Shown one piece after another: positions 27,345-36,704 of a DNA stretch of 64,000 nucleotides (positions are counted from its first letter, which is position 1; the number at the start of each line of letters is the position of its first letter). The position numbers and the translations under genes were made by a program. Origin of the DNA: Bifidobacterium vespertilionis (GTDB lineage: Bacteria > Actinomycetota > Actinomycetes > Actinomycetales > Bifidobacteriaceae); NCBI RefSeq assembly GCF_008698145.1, contig NZ_RZNZ01000011.1:1-64000 (forward strand), read 5' to 3'. The notes beneath the pieces were generated by a model. That model saw nothing but the letters and a program-made list of their open reading frames with translations. It did no database searches and was not told the DNA's origin.

Positions 27345-27884
27345 TCAGCGCACGGCGTCCGCGATGGTTCTCAGATCCGCGACGATCGACGCGTGCGCCC
27401 GCTCGAAGGCCTGCATGTCCTTGCCCTGCGGATCGGGCACATCGTCCACCTGCGGCAGCATCGGACGGGCCAGCGAAGCGTTGTCGATCACCGATTCGAG
27501 GCGATCGGCCACCGTGGCGCCGGTGATGAAGCGCTCTCTGGCGCAGTAGGCGGCCGCGTTGGCGAAGTCGGGCAGCAGGAACGTGCGGCGGACCTTGTTC
27601 GGGGCGAGCGTGACGATGTCGCCGCGCTGCTCGCGCTCGAAGCACAGGATCAGATCGGCGTTCGCGGCGATCTCGCGGGTGAGCCGGCGTGAGCGGAATG
27701 CGGACGGATCGATGCCGTCCCGCTCCATCAGTTCGCGGGAGTGCTCGGCGATCGCGTGGCCATCCAGGCCGTAGGTGCCGGCGGACCGAGCCTGAATGCT
27801 CGGATCGGTGATGGAGCGCGGCCACAGCAGCTCTCCCATCGGGGAGCGGCAGATGTTTCCGGTGCAGACGAATAGTATGTTCAT
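27345..27884 (-). CDS. Low-molecular-weight protein tyrosine phosphatase
   Basis: The 179-residue protein carries the P-loop VCTGNICRSP at its start, with catalytic Cys7 and Arg13, and the general acid loop DVPDPQGKD near the C-terminus. LMW-PTPs dephosphorylate tyrosine on kinases that control exopolysaccharide export and on related targets. The protein is cytoplasmic. No BY-kinase neighbour is visible here. It is transcribed away from the sensor kinase gene. TATAGT (27907-27912, minus strand) and AAAGGGG precede the ATG. 27049-27344 downstream holds no gene I can support. Confidence 0.88.
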   Translation of the reverse strand: MNILFVCTGNICRSPMGELLWPRSITDPSIQARSAGTYGLDGHAIAEHSRELMERDGIDPSAFRSRRLTREIAANADLILCFEREQRGDIVTLAPNKVRRTFLLPDFANAAAYCARERFITGATVADRLESVIDNASLARPMLPQVDDVPDPQGKDMQAFERAHASIVADLRTIADAVR

Positions 27885-28056
27885 CGGTCCCCTTTCGATA
27901 TTTCACTATATGAGACAAACGTGATGCTGGCGGAACGCCGTCGATCTTGTCCGGATTGCGGCGAAACGTCCCCGCCCGATTGTAGCCCGTTGCGGTGCGC
28001 GGGCGGTAGGATTCGTAGCGTGCGGCCCGTTGCCGCGCGGACGGGAGTAGCAGGGC

Positions 28057-29559
28057 ATGGACGAGCTGGAGGGCATTGGCGGCGTGCTGGGCGCGCTGTC
28101 CACCACGCAGATGATCGTGGCGGCGGTGGCGCTGCTGCTGGTGGCGGTGGGCCTGTGGCTGGGCGGATACCGGACCGGGCGAATGCTGGAGGAGGAGCGG
28201 TCGCGGGACTTGATGCGCCGCATCGAAGGCGAATCCTCGCTGTTCGGCGATGATGTGCCGGTGCGCGAGGCCGAGCGAGGGCTGATCGAGGTCATGCCCA
28301 GCGCCGTGGTGGTCGCGGACATCCACGGCATGGTCCGCTATTACAGCCCCGGCGCGCGGCAGCTCGGCGTGGTGCAGGGCGGATGGCTGTCCTCGCGCGA
28401 GGTGGAGGACGTGATCATGCAGAGCGCCGAGGACGGGGAGATCTGCCAGCGCGAGGTGGACATGCCCATCAACTATCCGGCGGGCGTGCGTCCCAGGGCG
28501 GCGGCGTCCGGACGCGGTCTGACGGTGGGGGACAAGCTGCCCAGCGATACGCTGCACCTGCGGATCCGCGCCGGCCAGATCACCGAAACGCTGTATGCCG
28601 TGCTGATCGAGGACGTCAGCGAGCAGAGGCGCTTCGAGGCCATGCGACGCGACTTCGTCACCAATGTCTCGCATGAGCTCAAGACCCCGGCGGGCGCGAT
28701 CAGCCTGCTGGCCGAAACGATCACCGATGCGGCCGACGACCCCCAGATGGTCCGCTACTTCTCCGGCCGTATCAGCAAGGAGTCCGAGCGGCTCACCGAG
28801 ATGGTCAAACGCCTGATCGACCTGCAGAAGGCGCAGAGCAACCAGGCGCTCAACCTGTCCGCCACCAACGTCTCCGTGCTCAAGGTGGTGCGCGAGGCCG
28901 TGCAGGAGAACGCCGTCCAGGCGCAGGCCAAGCACATCGACGTGAACATCTCGTTCAACGGCGATCAGGTGGCGCCCACCGCCGCCGAGGCCGCCGCGCT
29001 TGGGCAGCGTGGGGACGCCACGGTCTTTCTTGACGAGGAGGCGCTCACCACGGCCGTCAAGAACCTTGTGGAGAATGCGGTGCGCTATTCGCCGGAGCAC
29101 ACCACGATCGGCGTGGGCGTGAGCGTGAACGGCGCCAAGGTCGCCATTCGCGTGGTGGATCAGGGCATCGGCATCCCGGCCGACTCGCTGGACCGCATCT
29201 TCGAGCGGTTCTACCGCGTTGATCCGGCCCGGTCGCGCGCCACGGGAGGCACCGGGCTGGGGCTTTCGATCGTGAAGCATTGCGTGCAGGAGTGCGGCGG
29301 CACGATCTCGGTGTGGTCGCGCGAGGGCGAGGGTTCGACGTTCACGATCGAGCTGCCGGTTTCGACGTATGCGGATTCGGGGAACGGCGCTGTGTCGGGA
29401 TCCGGTGCGGCGGCGGGATCCGGTGCGGCGGCGGGCTCCGGCTCGGCGTCCGGGAACGATGCGTCGCCGAAACCTGCGCAAGCCAAGGAATCCGGGGAAG
29501 CCAAGGAGACCGGTGACTCCAAGGAGTCCGATCATGCTGATGATTCCGCGGAATCATAG
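28057..29559 (+). CDS. Sensor histidine kinase, SenX3/PhoR-like (phosphate)
   Basis: The 500-residue kinase has one N-terminal membrane helix (about 18-37), a PAS-like domain (about 75-190), HisKA with the phosphoacceptor His206 in NVSHELKTP, and HATPase_c with N, G1 (VVDQGIGIP) and G2 (TGGTGLGLS) boxes. The short periplasm-free architecture is that of SenX3. The last 65 residues are an Ala/Gly/Ser then Lys/Glu/Asp low-complexity tail, likely disordered. It lies 320 bp before the RegX3-like regulator and upstream of pstSCAB, so it should sense phosphate status through the importer. phoU was not found in this stretch. Confidence 0.88.
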   Translation: MDELEGIGGVLGALSTTQMIVAAVALLLVAVGLWLGGYRTGRMLEEERSRDLMRRIEGESSLFGDDVPVREAERGLIEVMPSAVVVADIHGMVRYYSPGARQLGVVQGGWLSSREVEDVIMQSAEDGEICQREVDMPINYPAGVRPRAAASGRGLTVGDKLPSDTLHLRIRAGQITETLYAVLIEDVSEQRRFEAMRRDFVTNVSHELKTPAGAISLLAETITDAADDPQMVRYFSGRISKESERLTEMVKRLIDLQKAQSNQALNLSATNVSVLKVVREAVQENAVQAQAKHIDVNISFNGDQVAPTAAEAAALGQRGDATVFLDEEALTTAVKNLVENAVRYSPEHTTIGVGVSVNGAKVAIRVVDQGIGIPADSLDRIFERFYRVDPARSRATGGTGLGLSIVKHCVQECGGTISVWSREGEGSTFTIELPVSTYADSGNGAVSGSGAAAGSGAAAGSGSASGNDASPKPAQAKESGEAKETGDSKESDHADDSAES

Positions 29560-29624
29560 CTGAATAGATGCGGATCCCGGCAGGCGGGGTCACTGTCATT
29601 GCATCGCTGTCAGCCCAGTCCTGT

Positions 29625-29732
29625 ATGCCCGGTTTGCCCGGTTTGCCCAGTTTGTGCCCCAATTGTGCCCAGATTCCACCCCACAAAGTATGTAGCTCGA
29701 GGGGGAAGTATGTAGTCCACAAGGGCGTCGCA
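29625..29732 (+). repeat. Short tandem repeats between kinase and regulator genes
   Basis: GCCCGGTTT is repeated at 29627-29650 and degrades into CAGTTTGTGCCCC. AAGTATGTAG occurs twice at about 29688 and 29707. The 320-bp gap 29560-29879 otherwise holds no gene. The repeats may lie in the 5' leader of the regulator gene. Confidence 0.5.
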
Positions 29733-29879
29733 GCGGTTTGCACGGAAAGGGAAACAGGGTGTGAATCCGAGATGGCTCGAGTGGGTATGATGGATGGCGG
29801 ATTGATGAACGTCGCGTCGCCCGGCGCGGTATGCACGAGCGCGCCAAGGGCGCTGGTGGGGGAAGGAGAGAACAGTCGC

Positions 29880-30587
29880 ATGACTCGTATTCTGATCGTC
29901 GAGGATGAGGAATCGTACCGCGAGCCGTTGGTGTACCAGCTGCATCGCGAGGGGTTCGAGGTGTCGGCGGCCGCCACCGGCGAGGAGGGTCTTGAGCTTT
30001 TCACGAAGGGCGGCATCGATCTGGTGCTGCTGGATCTCATGCTGCCTGGGCTTGACGGCACCTCGCTGTGCCGCCGCATCCGCGAGCAGAGCCGCGTGCC
30101 GATCATCATGCTCACCGCCAAGAGCGCCGAGATCGACAAGGTGGTGGGCCTTGAGATCGGGGCGGACGATTATGTGACCAAGCCGTACTCCTTCCGTGAG
30201 CTGCTGGCCCGCATCCGCGCGGTGCTGCGACGCAACCAGGGCGGTGCGCTGGCTCCCGGCGGTGGGGACGAGGATGTGCCGCTCAAGTGCGGCGACATCT
30301 CCATGCTCGTGGGACAGCATCAGGTCTCCGTGCGCGGCGAGGTGGTGTTCTTCCCCCTCAAGGAGTTCGAGCTGCTCGAATACCTCATGCAGAACAAGGG
30401 CCGCGTCATGACCCGTCATCAGCTCATCGACCGCATCTGGGGCTCGGACTACGTGGGGGATACGAAGACCCTCGACGTGCACGTCAAGCGCGTGCGCTCC
30501 AAGATCGAAGAGGATCCGGCGCATCCGGCATACCTGACCACCGTGCGCGGACTGGGCTACAAGATCGACGAACCTACCGCGGAATAG
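29880..30587 (+). CDS. Response regulator, RegX3/PhoP-like (phosphate)
   Basis: The 235-residue OmpR-type regulator has a receiver domain with the acidic pocket VEDEE and phosphoacceptor Asp52 in LLDLMLPG. The conserved KPYSFRELLARIRAVLRR linker is followed by a winged-helix DNA-binding domain (VFFPLKEFELLEYLMQNKGR ... VKRVRSKIEEDP). The start is ATG 29880, behind GGAAGGAG; an open frame extends further upstream but lacks any signal. It is the partner of the kinase at 28057. It probably binds the direct repeat at 30656 to activate pstS. Confidence 0.9.
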   Translation: MTRILIVEDEESYREPLVYQLHREGFEVSAAATGEEGLELFTKGGIDLVLLDLMLPGLDGTSLCRRIREQSRVPIIMLTAKSAEIDKVVGLEIGADDYVTKPYSFRELLARIRAVLRRNQGGALAPGGGDEDVPLKCGDISMLVGQHQVSVRGEVVFFPLKEFELLEYLMQNKGRVMTRHQLIDRIWGSDYVGDTKTLDVHVKRVRSKIEEDPAHPAYLTTVRGLGYKIDEPTAE

Positions 30588-30655
30588 CGCCGAAACAGGC
30601 GATGTTGCGGGCCGGATGCGTGGTGCGGCGGCCCGGTCCGCAACCATCAAAAAGT

Positions 30656-30677
30656 ATTCATCTTCCGTTCACCATTT
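30656..30677 (+). promoter_or_regulatory. PHO-box-like direct repeat upstream of pstS
   Basis: Two 11-bp units, ATTCATCTTCC and GTTCACCATTT, match the GTTCACC-type direct repeat bound by actinobacterial PhoP/RegX3 regulators. It lies about 100 bp before the pstS start. A -10 such as TAGGCT (30704-30709) follows. Confidence 0.6.
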
Positions 30678-30778
30678 TTGGATTGCAACTCCCTCGCACG
30701 CCTCTAGGCTGGAATATGTCATGAGATGAGGCGGTCCGGACTCCGGTCCGCCGATATTAAAGATAGAGGGAAACAAGA

Positions 30779-31915
30779 ATGCGCAAGATTGTGATTCGTT
30801 CCATTGCCGCCGTGGCTTCCGTTGCCGCGATGGCCTCTCTCGCCGCCTGTGGCGACAACACCTCCGCCAGCACCAGCACCTCTGGCAGCAACACTTCCGC
30901 CGCGGCCTCCGGCCTTTCCGGCGAATTCCAGGGCAAGGGCGCTTCCTCCCAGAAGACCGCCGTGCAGACTTGGATCAACAACTTCCAGGAGCAGAACCCG
31001 GACGTCAAGATCGGTTACGATCCGTCCGGCTCCGGCGCCGGTGTGAGCGCCTTCGGCCAGGGCGCCGCCGCTTGGGCTGGCTCCGATGCCGCCCTGACCG
31101 CCGATCAGGTCAAGCAGTCCTCCGAGAAGGCCTGCGCCGCCGGCACCACCGCCTTCGATGTCCCGGTCTACGTCTCCCCGATCGCCGTCATCTTCAACCT
31201 TGAGGGCATCTCCGGCCAGGACAAGCACCTGAACCTCGACGCCGCCACCATCGCCAAGATCTTCGACGGCAAGATCACCAAGTGGAACGACCCGGCCATC
31301 GTCGAGCAGAACTCCGACGTCACCCTGCCGGACAAGGCCATCACCGTGGTTCACCGCTCCGATAAGTCCGGCACCACCAAGAACTTCCTTGACTACGTCC
31401 AGAAGGCCGGCGGCAAGGAGAACTGGAACTACGAGGTCGGCGAGAACTGGCCGAACGAGGTTGGTCAGGCCGCCAAGGGCACCGATGGTGTGGTGAACAC
31501 CGTCAAGCAGGCCGATGGCACCATCGGTTACGCCGATGGCTCCGCCGTTGGCTCCCTCGGCACCGTCGCCGTCAAGGTCGGCGAGAAGTACGTCGCCTAC
31601 AACGATGAGGGCGCCGCCGCCAAGACTCTGGACGATTCCGAGCTCGACTCCTCCGCCGAGGGTGCGAACCGCGTGGTTGTGAACATCAACCGCACCACCA
31701 CCGCCGATGGCGCCTACCCGGTCATTCTGGTTTCCTACGCGATCGCCTGCCCGCAGTACCAGAGCGGCGAGGACACCGGCAAGTTCGTCAAGGCTTGGCT
31801 GACCTACATCACCTCCGAGGAGGGCCAGAAGGCCGCTGCCGAGGATGCTGGTTCCTCCCCGATCTCGGACACCCTGCGCTCCAAGGTCACCGAGTCCATC
31901 AACGCCATCAAGTGA
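30779..31915 (+). CDS. pstS: Phosphate-binding lipoprotein PstS
   Basis: The 378-residue lipoprotein has lipobox SLAAC (Cys24) and a Ser/Thr/Ala-rich linker. The PstS fold follows: GAGVSAFGQGAAAWAGSDAA, DVPVYVSPIAVIFN, HRSDKSGTTKNFLDY and the C-terminal YPVILVSYAIACPQY. It captures inorganic phosphate outside the membrane for the PstCAB channel. It lies directly downstream of the two-component genes and a PHO-box-like site. Hairpins between pstS and pstC (around 31921-31944) may lower downstream expression relative to the abundant binding protein. Confidence 0.96.
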   Translation: MRKIVIRSIAAVASVAAMASLAACGDNTSASTSTSGSNTSAAASGLSGEFQGKGASSQKTAVQTWINNFQEQNPDVKIGYDPSGSGAGVSAFGQGAAAWAGSDAALTADQVKQSSEKACAAGTTAFDVPVYVSPIAVIFNLEGISGQDKHLNLDAATIAKIFDGKITKWNDPAIVEQNSDVTLPDKAITVVHRSDKSGTTKNFLDYVQKAGGKENWNYEVGENWPNEVGQAAKGTDGVVNTVKQADGTIGYADGSAVGSLGTVAVKVGEKYVAYNDEGAAAKTLDDSELDSSAEGANRVVVNINRTTTADGAYPVILVSYAIACPQYQSGEDTGKFVKAWLTYITSEEGQKAAAEDAGSSPISDTLRSKVTESINAIK

Positions 31916-32053
31916 GTCATAGGGCCCGGTAGCAAGCCGGGTCCATGATCACACCTCACATCCGAAACGTGTAGCCGCAGTCCGCTGGGTTTAGGGACTA
32001 TCCGCCCCGCGGCTGCGGTTTCGCTTGGATACGTAGCGATTTAAGGAGAACCC

Positions 32054-33007
32054 GTGAGTTCGCAAGAAAAGGCCGTTGTGGAGCCGGTGACCGGCAAGAC
32101 CGCCGATAAGGTCTTCAAGGTCATCGTCTACGCGTGCGGCATCATGATTCTCGTGGCCCTTGGCGCGGTGACGCTGTTCCTGCTGTACCGTGCTTGGCCG
32201 CTCATCGGCGGCGATCAGTCCGCCAACTCCGAAACCATCAACACCCTGACCGGTGGCAAGGCCAACAACTTCTGGCAGTACGTTGGGCCGCTGCTGTTCG
32301 GTACCGTACTTGTGGCAGCCTTGGCTCTGATTCTGGCCTTCTTCATCTCCCTCGGCATCGCGTTGTTCATCTCGCATTACGCGCCGAAGCAGCTGGCCAC
32401 CGTCCTGAGCTCGGTCGTCGATCTGCTCGCCGCCATCCCCTCCGTTATCTACGGTCTTTGGGGCGGCGTGATCTTGGTGCCGGCCATCTACCCGTTCTGG
32501 AACTGGGTGGCCACCTATCTGGGATGGATTCCGATTTTCAGCGGTCCGGCGGCAAATCCGTCGCGTACCGTCGCAACCGTGGCCGTGGTGCTCGCCGTGA
32601 TGATCCTGCCGATCATCACCTCCGTGTCGCGCGACATCTTCCTGCAGACCCCGCGCCTGCAGCAGGAAGCTGCGTTGGCCCTTGGCGCCACCAAGTGGGA
32701 AATGATCAAGCTCGCCGTCCTTCCGTTCGGCAAGTCCGGTATCGTTTCGGCCTCGATGCTCGGCCTCGGCCGTGCACTGGGTGAGACGATGGCCGTCTTG
32801 ATGATCCTTTCCCCCGGCCTCAACTACTCGTTCAAACTGCTGCAGGCTTCGCAGAACCAGACGATCGCCGCCAACATCGCCGCCCAGTACCCTGAGGCCG
32901 ATGACCTTGGCGTGTCGGTGCTGATCGGCACCGGTCTGGTGCTGTTCGTGCTGACCTTCCTGGTCAACTACATCGCCCGCAAGATCACCGATAAGGCAGG
33001 TGCCTGA
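32054..33007 (+). CDS. pstC: Phosphate ABC transporter permease PstC
   Basis: The 317-residue membrane protein has six helices. SVIYGLWGGVILVPAIYPFW and the cytoplasmic EAA loop (EAALALGATKWEMIKLAVLP) are typical of PstC. The GTG at 32054 follows AAGGAG. The stop overlaps the ATG of pstA by one base, so the two are translationally coupled. Confidence 0.95.
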   Translation: MSSQEKAVVEPVTGKTADKVFKVIVYACGIMILVALGAVTLFLLYRAWPLIGGDQSANSETINTLTGGKANNFWQYVGPLLFGTVLVAALALILAFFISLGIALFISHYAPKQLATVLSSVVDLLAAIPSVIYGLWGGVILVPAIYPFWNWVATYLGWIPIFSGPAANPSRTVATVAVVLAVMILPIITSVSRDIFLQTPRLQQEAALALGATKWEMIKLAVLPFGKSGIVSASMLGLGRALGETMAVLMILSPGLNYSFKLLQASQNQTIAANIAAQYPEADDLGVSVLIGTGLVLFVLTFLVNYIARKITDKAGA

Positions 33008-34002
33008 TGGCTGAAGCGGCAAAGAAGAAGAGCTCGATGGACGGCGCTCCCGTTCTCGATTTCGACAAGTTCAAGCCGACCCGTTCGTTCATCGCGGCTC
33101 GTAAGCGCAAGAACACGATCATGCAGGCGCTCATTGTGATCGCCTTCATCATCGCCCTCATCCCGCTGATCTCGGTGCTTTGGACCACGATCGCCGATGG
33201 CTTCCAGCGTCTGAACATCGATTTCCTGACCCACAACATGAAGGGCATTTCCGGTGGTAAGCCGTCCGCCTCCGGTGGCTACGGTGGTGTGCTCCACGCC
33301 ATCATCGGTACGCTGGAGATCACCGGCGGCGCTATGATCATCTCCATCCCGATCGGTCTGCTGTGCGCGGTCTATCTGGTTGAGTACGCCCACGGCGGCA
33401 GCCTCGCGAAGACCATCTCCATGCTCGTCGACGTCATGAGCGGTATCCCGTCCATCGTCGCCGGTCTGTTCGCCTTCTCGATGTTCACCATCCTTGGCGG
33501 CCCCGGTACGATCAACGGCTTCGAAGGCTCTGTGGCATTGTCCCTGCTGATGATGCCGACCGTGGTCAAGACCAGCGAGGAAATGCTCAAGATCGTCCCC
33601 GGCGATCTGCGTGAGGCGTCCTACGCTCTGGGCGTCACCAAGCAGCGCACGATCACCAAGATCGTGCTGCGCACGGCCCTCCCGGGCATCGTGTCCGGCG
33701 CCATTCTGGCTATCGCCCGTGTTATTGGTGAGACCGCTCCTCTGCTTATGACGGCAGGCTACATCAGCTCCACGAACGCCAATCTGTTCTCGGGCCAGAT
33801 GACCACCCTGCCTGTGTACGTCTATCAGGAGTACAGCACCATGACCGTCTCCTGCTCGAAGAGCGCCGGTCCGTCCTGCATCACCACGATCCCGACCGAG
33901 CGCGCTTGGGCGGCCGCCCTTGTGCTGATCATCATCGTTCTTCTGCTGAACCTTCTGGGCCGTCTGATCGCCAAGATCTTCGCGGTCAAGACCGAGCAGT
34001 GA
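33007..34002 (+). CDS. pstA: Phosphate ABC transporter permease PstA
   Basis: The 331-residue permease has six helices. A longer Lys-rich N-terminal tail (about 40 residues) precedes the first helix. Characteristic blocks are YLVEYAHGG, MSGIPSIVAGLFAF and REASYALGVTKQRTITKIVL. It forms the channel with PstC. Confidence 0.95.
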   Translation: MAEAAKKKSSMDGAPVLDFDKFKPTRSFIAARKRKNTIMQALIVIAFIIALIPLISVLWTTIADGFQRLNIDFLTHNMKGISGGKPSASGGYGGVLHAIIGTLEITGGAMIISIPIGLLCAVYLVEYAHGGSLAKTISMLVDVMSGIPSIVAGLFAFSMFTILGGPGTINGFEGSVALSLLMMPTVVKTSEEMLKIVPGDLREASYALGVTKQRTITKIVLRTALPGIVSGAILAIARVIGETAPLLMTAGYISSTNANLFSGQMTTLPVYVYQEYSTMTVSCSKSAGPSCITTIPTERAWAAALVLIIIVLLLNLLGRLIAKIFAVKTEQ

Positions 34003-34035
34003 TTCGACTCTAGGAACAAAACCAAAGGAAACATA

Positions 34036-34815
34036 ATGGGACAGCGTATTGATGTCAACCATTTGAACGTCTACTACGGCAACTTCCTGGCCGTCGAAGA
34101 CGTGAACATGAACATTGAGGCCAACAAGGTCACCGCCTTCATCGGCCCCTCCGGCTGCGGCAAGTCCACCGTGCTCCGCACCCTCGACCGCATGCACGAG
34201 ATCATCCCCGGCGCCCACTGCAAGGGCGAGGTCCTGCTCGAGGGCAAGAACCTCTACGGCGCCGATGTGGATCCCGTGGCCGTGCGTCGTGACGTCGGCA
34301 TGGTGTTCCAGCGCCCGAACCCGTTCCCCACGATGTCCATTCGTGAGAACGTGCTCGCCGGTGTCCGTCTGAACAACCGCAAGATCTCCAAGTCCGACGC
34401 CGACGACCTCGTCGAGTGGGCGCTTCGCGGCGCCAACCTCTGGCAGGAGGTCAAGGATCGTCTGGACAACCCGGGCATCGGCCTGTCCGGTGGTCAGCAG
34501 CAGCGTCTGTGCATCGCTCGCGCCGTGGCCGTCCACCCGCAGGTGCTGCTTATGGACGAGCCCTGCTCCGCTCTGGACCCGATCTCGACGCTGGCCGTCG
34601 AGGATCTGATCAACGAGCTGAAGGGTGAGTACACGATCGTGATCGTGACCCACAACATGCAGCAGGCCGCCCGTATCGCCGACTACACCGGCTTCTTCAA
34701 CCTGAAGGCCGTTGGTCAGCCGGGCCATCTGGAGTACTTCGCGGACACCACCACGATGTTCAACAACCCGCAGAACGAAGAGGCCGAGCGCTACATCACC
34801 GGTCGCTTCGGCTGA
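34036..34815 (+). CDS. pstB: Phosphate ABC transporter ATPase PstB
   Basis: The 259-residue ATPase has Walker [10 protein letters not shown], the PstB-typical [15 protein letters not shown]-loop region, signature [14 protein letters not shown], Walker [14 protein letters not shown] and switch [11 protein letters not shown]. It is the last gene of pstSCAB. Its stop codon lies inside the left arm of a 29-bp perfect inverted repeat that acts as the terminator. Confidence 0.96.
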   Translation: MGQRIDVNHLNVYYGNFLAVEDVNMNIEANKVTAFIGPSGCGKSTVLRTLDRMHEIIPGAHCKGEVLLEGKNLYGADVDPVAVRRDVGMVFQRPNPFPTMSIRENVLAGVRLNNRKISKSDADDLVEWALRGANLWQEVKDRLDNPGIGLSGGQQQRLCIARAVAVHPQVLLMDEPCSALDPISTLAVEDLINELKGEYTIVIVTHNMQQAARIADYTGFFNLKAVGQPGHLEYFADTTTMFNNPQNEEAERYITGRFG

Positions 34816-34871
34816 TCCTTTAACAGAAAAAGCCCCGCCTTTGGCGGGGCTTTTTCTGTTAAAGGATCAGC
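34811..34871. terminator. Terminator of pst operon: 29-bp perfect inverted repeat
   Basis: Arms 34811-34839 and 34843-34871 are exact reverse complements around a TTT loop, with GCCCCGCC/GGCGGGGC next to the loop and a T run inside the right arm. The left arm contains the pstB stop codon. Confidence 0.85.
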
Positions 34872-35032
34872 GACCGAGCTGCTGAGCCGTCAAGCAAACG
34901 CCAGAGGCGTTTGTAGGCGAAGGCGAGCCGACAGGCGAGCAGTATGGCAGCGCGTAGCTCCGTTTCCTACCAATAAACACAGCCCCGCTTCGGTGGGGCT
35001 TTTTCTGTTAAAGGATCAGCGACGGAGCTGCT
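34846..35032 (+). repeat. 38-bp direct repeat and second terminator
   Basis: GGGGCTTTTTCTGTTAAAGG then ATCAGCGAC and GAGCTGCT occur at 34846-34883 and again at 34995-35032, 149 bp apart. The second copy is fused to its own stem (AGCCCCGC-TTCGG-TGGGGCTTTTT, 34981-35005). This looks like a duplicated terminator region. 34872-35195 holds no gene. Confidence 0.7.
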
Positions 35033-35195
35033 TCGCAACACCCCTGACTCATGGCGGTGTTACGCTCTAGCTTGTTCGGAGCCAAACCGTGGCAATCGTG
35101 CGGCGATTCTCAGCCGTCCGTCATTCTCCACGGCCACCGCCCCGCTTCCCGCCGCACCTTGCGCCGGAGAGAGAAAGCTAAGGAGAACACAGAGT

Positions 35196-36581
35196 ATGGA
35201 GAGCTTCTTCAAACTCAAGGAGAACGGTACCACCGCCTCCACCGAAATCACCGCGGGCCTGACGACCTTCTTCGCGATGAGCTACATCATCGTCGTCAAC
35301 CCCCAGATTCTGAGCCAGACCGGCATGCCGTGGGGCGGCGTCTTCCTCGCCACCATCATCGCGGCCATCATCGGCACCCTCGTCATGGGCCTGTTCGCCA
35401 ATGTGCCGTATGCGCAGGCGGCCGGCATGGGCCTCAACGCCTTCTTCACCTACACCGTCTGCTTCGGCCTGGGCTTCTCCTGGCAGCAGACCCTGTGCAT
35501 GGTGTTCCTGTGCGGTGTCATCAACATCATCATCACGGTCACCAAGATCCGCAAGATGATTATCGAATCCATTCCGCCCATGCTGCAGAACGCCATCGGC
35601 GGCGGCATCGGCATCTTCGTGGCCTACGTGGGCATGCTGAACGTCGACCTCATCAAGTTCACCCCGGACGAGGCGACCACCGACCACGCCGTCGGCGCGA
35701 CCCCTGGTCTGGCCACGCTGAACAACCCCACGCTGTGGCTGTTCCTCATCGGCCTGCTGCTGGCCGTCGTGTTCACCGTGCTCAAGGTCAAGGCCGGCAT
35801 GCTGCTGACCATTGTGATCACCGCGATCATCGGCATCCCCATGGGCCAGACCTCCATGGCCAACTCCATCTCCATCGGAGACACCTTCGCCCAGCTTCCG
35901 CAGACCTTCGGCGTGATCTTCACGGGCGACGGCTTCCCGTCCCTGTTCTCCGACCCGGCCAAGATCCCGCTGGTGCTGGTCACCATCTTCGCGTTCTCCA
36001 TGTCCGACACCTTCGACACCCTGGGCACCTTCATCGGCACCGGCCGTCGCACGGGCATCTTCTCCGACGAGGATATGAAGAACATGGAGAACGGCAGCGG
36101 TTTCTCCTCCAAGCTGGACCGCGCCCTGTTCGCCGACTCCATCGCCACCTCGATCGGCGCCATCTGCGGCACCTCGAACACCACCACCTACGTGGAGTCC
36201 TCGGCGGGCATCGCCGCCGGTGGCCGCACCGGTCTGACCTCGGTGGTCGTGGCGATCTGCTTTGCACTGTCCGCCTTCCTGTCCCCGGTCATTTCCGCCG
36301 TTCCGTCCGCCGCGACCGCCGGCGTGCTGGTGATCGTGGGCTGCATGATGGCCGCGTCCCTCAAGGAGATCGACTGGAGCGACATCTCCATCGCCATCCC
36401 GGCGTTCTTCGCGTCCGTGTTCATGGCGTTCTCCTACTCCATCAGCTACGGCATCGCCGGCGGCTTCATCACCTACTGCATCGTCAAGGTTTGCAAGAAG
36501 GAAGCCAAGGACGTGCACCCGATCATCTGGATCGTCTCGGTGCTCTTCATCCTCAACTTCATCCTGCTGGCCGTGCTGTAA
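35196..36581 (+). CDS. NCS2-family purine (hypoxanthine/guanine/adenine) permease
   Basis: The 461-residue transporter has about 13 membrane segments. The AzgA-type NCS2 blocks are visible: TAGLTTFFAMSYIIVVNPQI near the N-terminus, MGLNAFFTYTV, FSMSDTFDTLGTFIGTGRR and TSNTTTYVESSAGIAAGGRT. The family imports purine bases with protons. AAGGAG stands 11 nt before the ATG. It is a single-gene unit closed by a hairpin at 36641. No purine riboswitch was seen in its leader. Confidence 0.92.
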   Translation: MESFFKLKENGTTASTEITAGLTTFFAMSYIIVVNPQILSQTGMPWGGVFLATIIAAIIGTLVMGLFANVPYAQAAGMGLNAFFTYTVCFGLGFSWQQTLCMVFLCGVINIIITVTKIRKMIIESIPPMLQNAIGGGIGIFVAYVGMLNVDLIKFTPDEATTDHAVGATPGLATLNNPTLWLFLIGLLLAVVFTVLKVKAGMLLTIVITAIIGIPMGQTSMANSISIGDTFAQLPQTFGVIFTGDGFPSLFSDPAKIPLVLVTIFAFSMSDTFDTLGTFIGTGRRTGIFSDEDMKNMENGSGFSSKLDRALFADSIATSIGAICGTSNTTTYVESSAGIAAGGRTGLTSVVVAICFALSAFLSPVISAVPSAATAGVLVIVGCMMAASLKEIDWSDISIAIPAFFASVFMAFSYSISYGIAGGFITYCIVKVCKKEAKDVHPIIWIVSVLFILNFILLAVL

Positions 36582-36640
36582 GGCCGCGTAGATCCGTAGG
36601 CCTGCCGGTCTATCGGCGGGTCTATCGGTGCAGGCATGTT

Positions 36641-36682
36641 GCGAAGGTCCCGGTTCCCTGCATGCGGAGCCGGGACCTTCGC
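36641..36682 (+). terminator. Hairpin after the purine permease
   Basis: GCGAAGGTCCCGG (36641-36653) pairs with CCGGGACCTTCGC (36670-36682). No T run follows, so it is either a factor-dependent or a weak terminator. Confidence 0.5.
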
Positions 36683-36704
36683 GTATCTGCGCACGCGAGT
36701 GTTT

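Noticed and set aside
30588..34815. phoU in the pst operon
   Set aside because: Looked for between and after pstSCAB; no such gene is present in this stretch.
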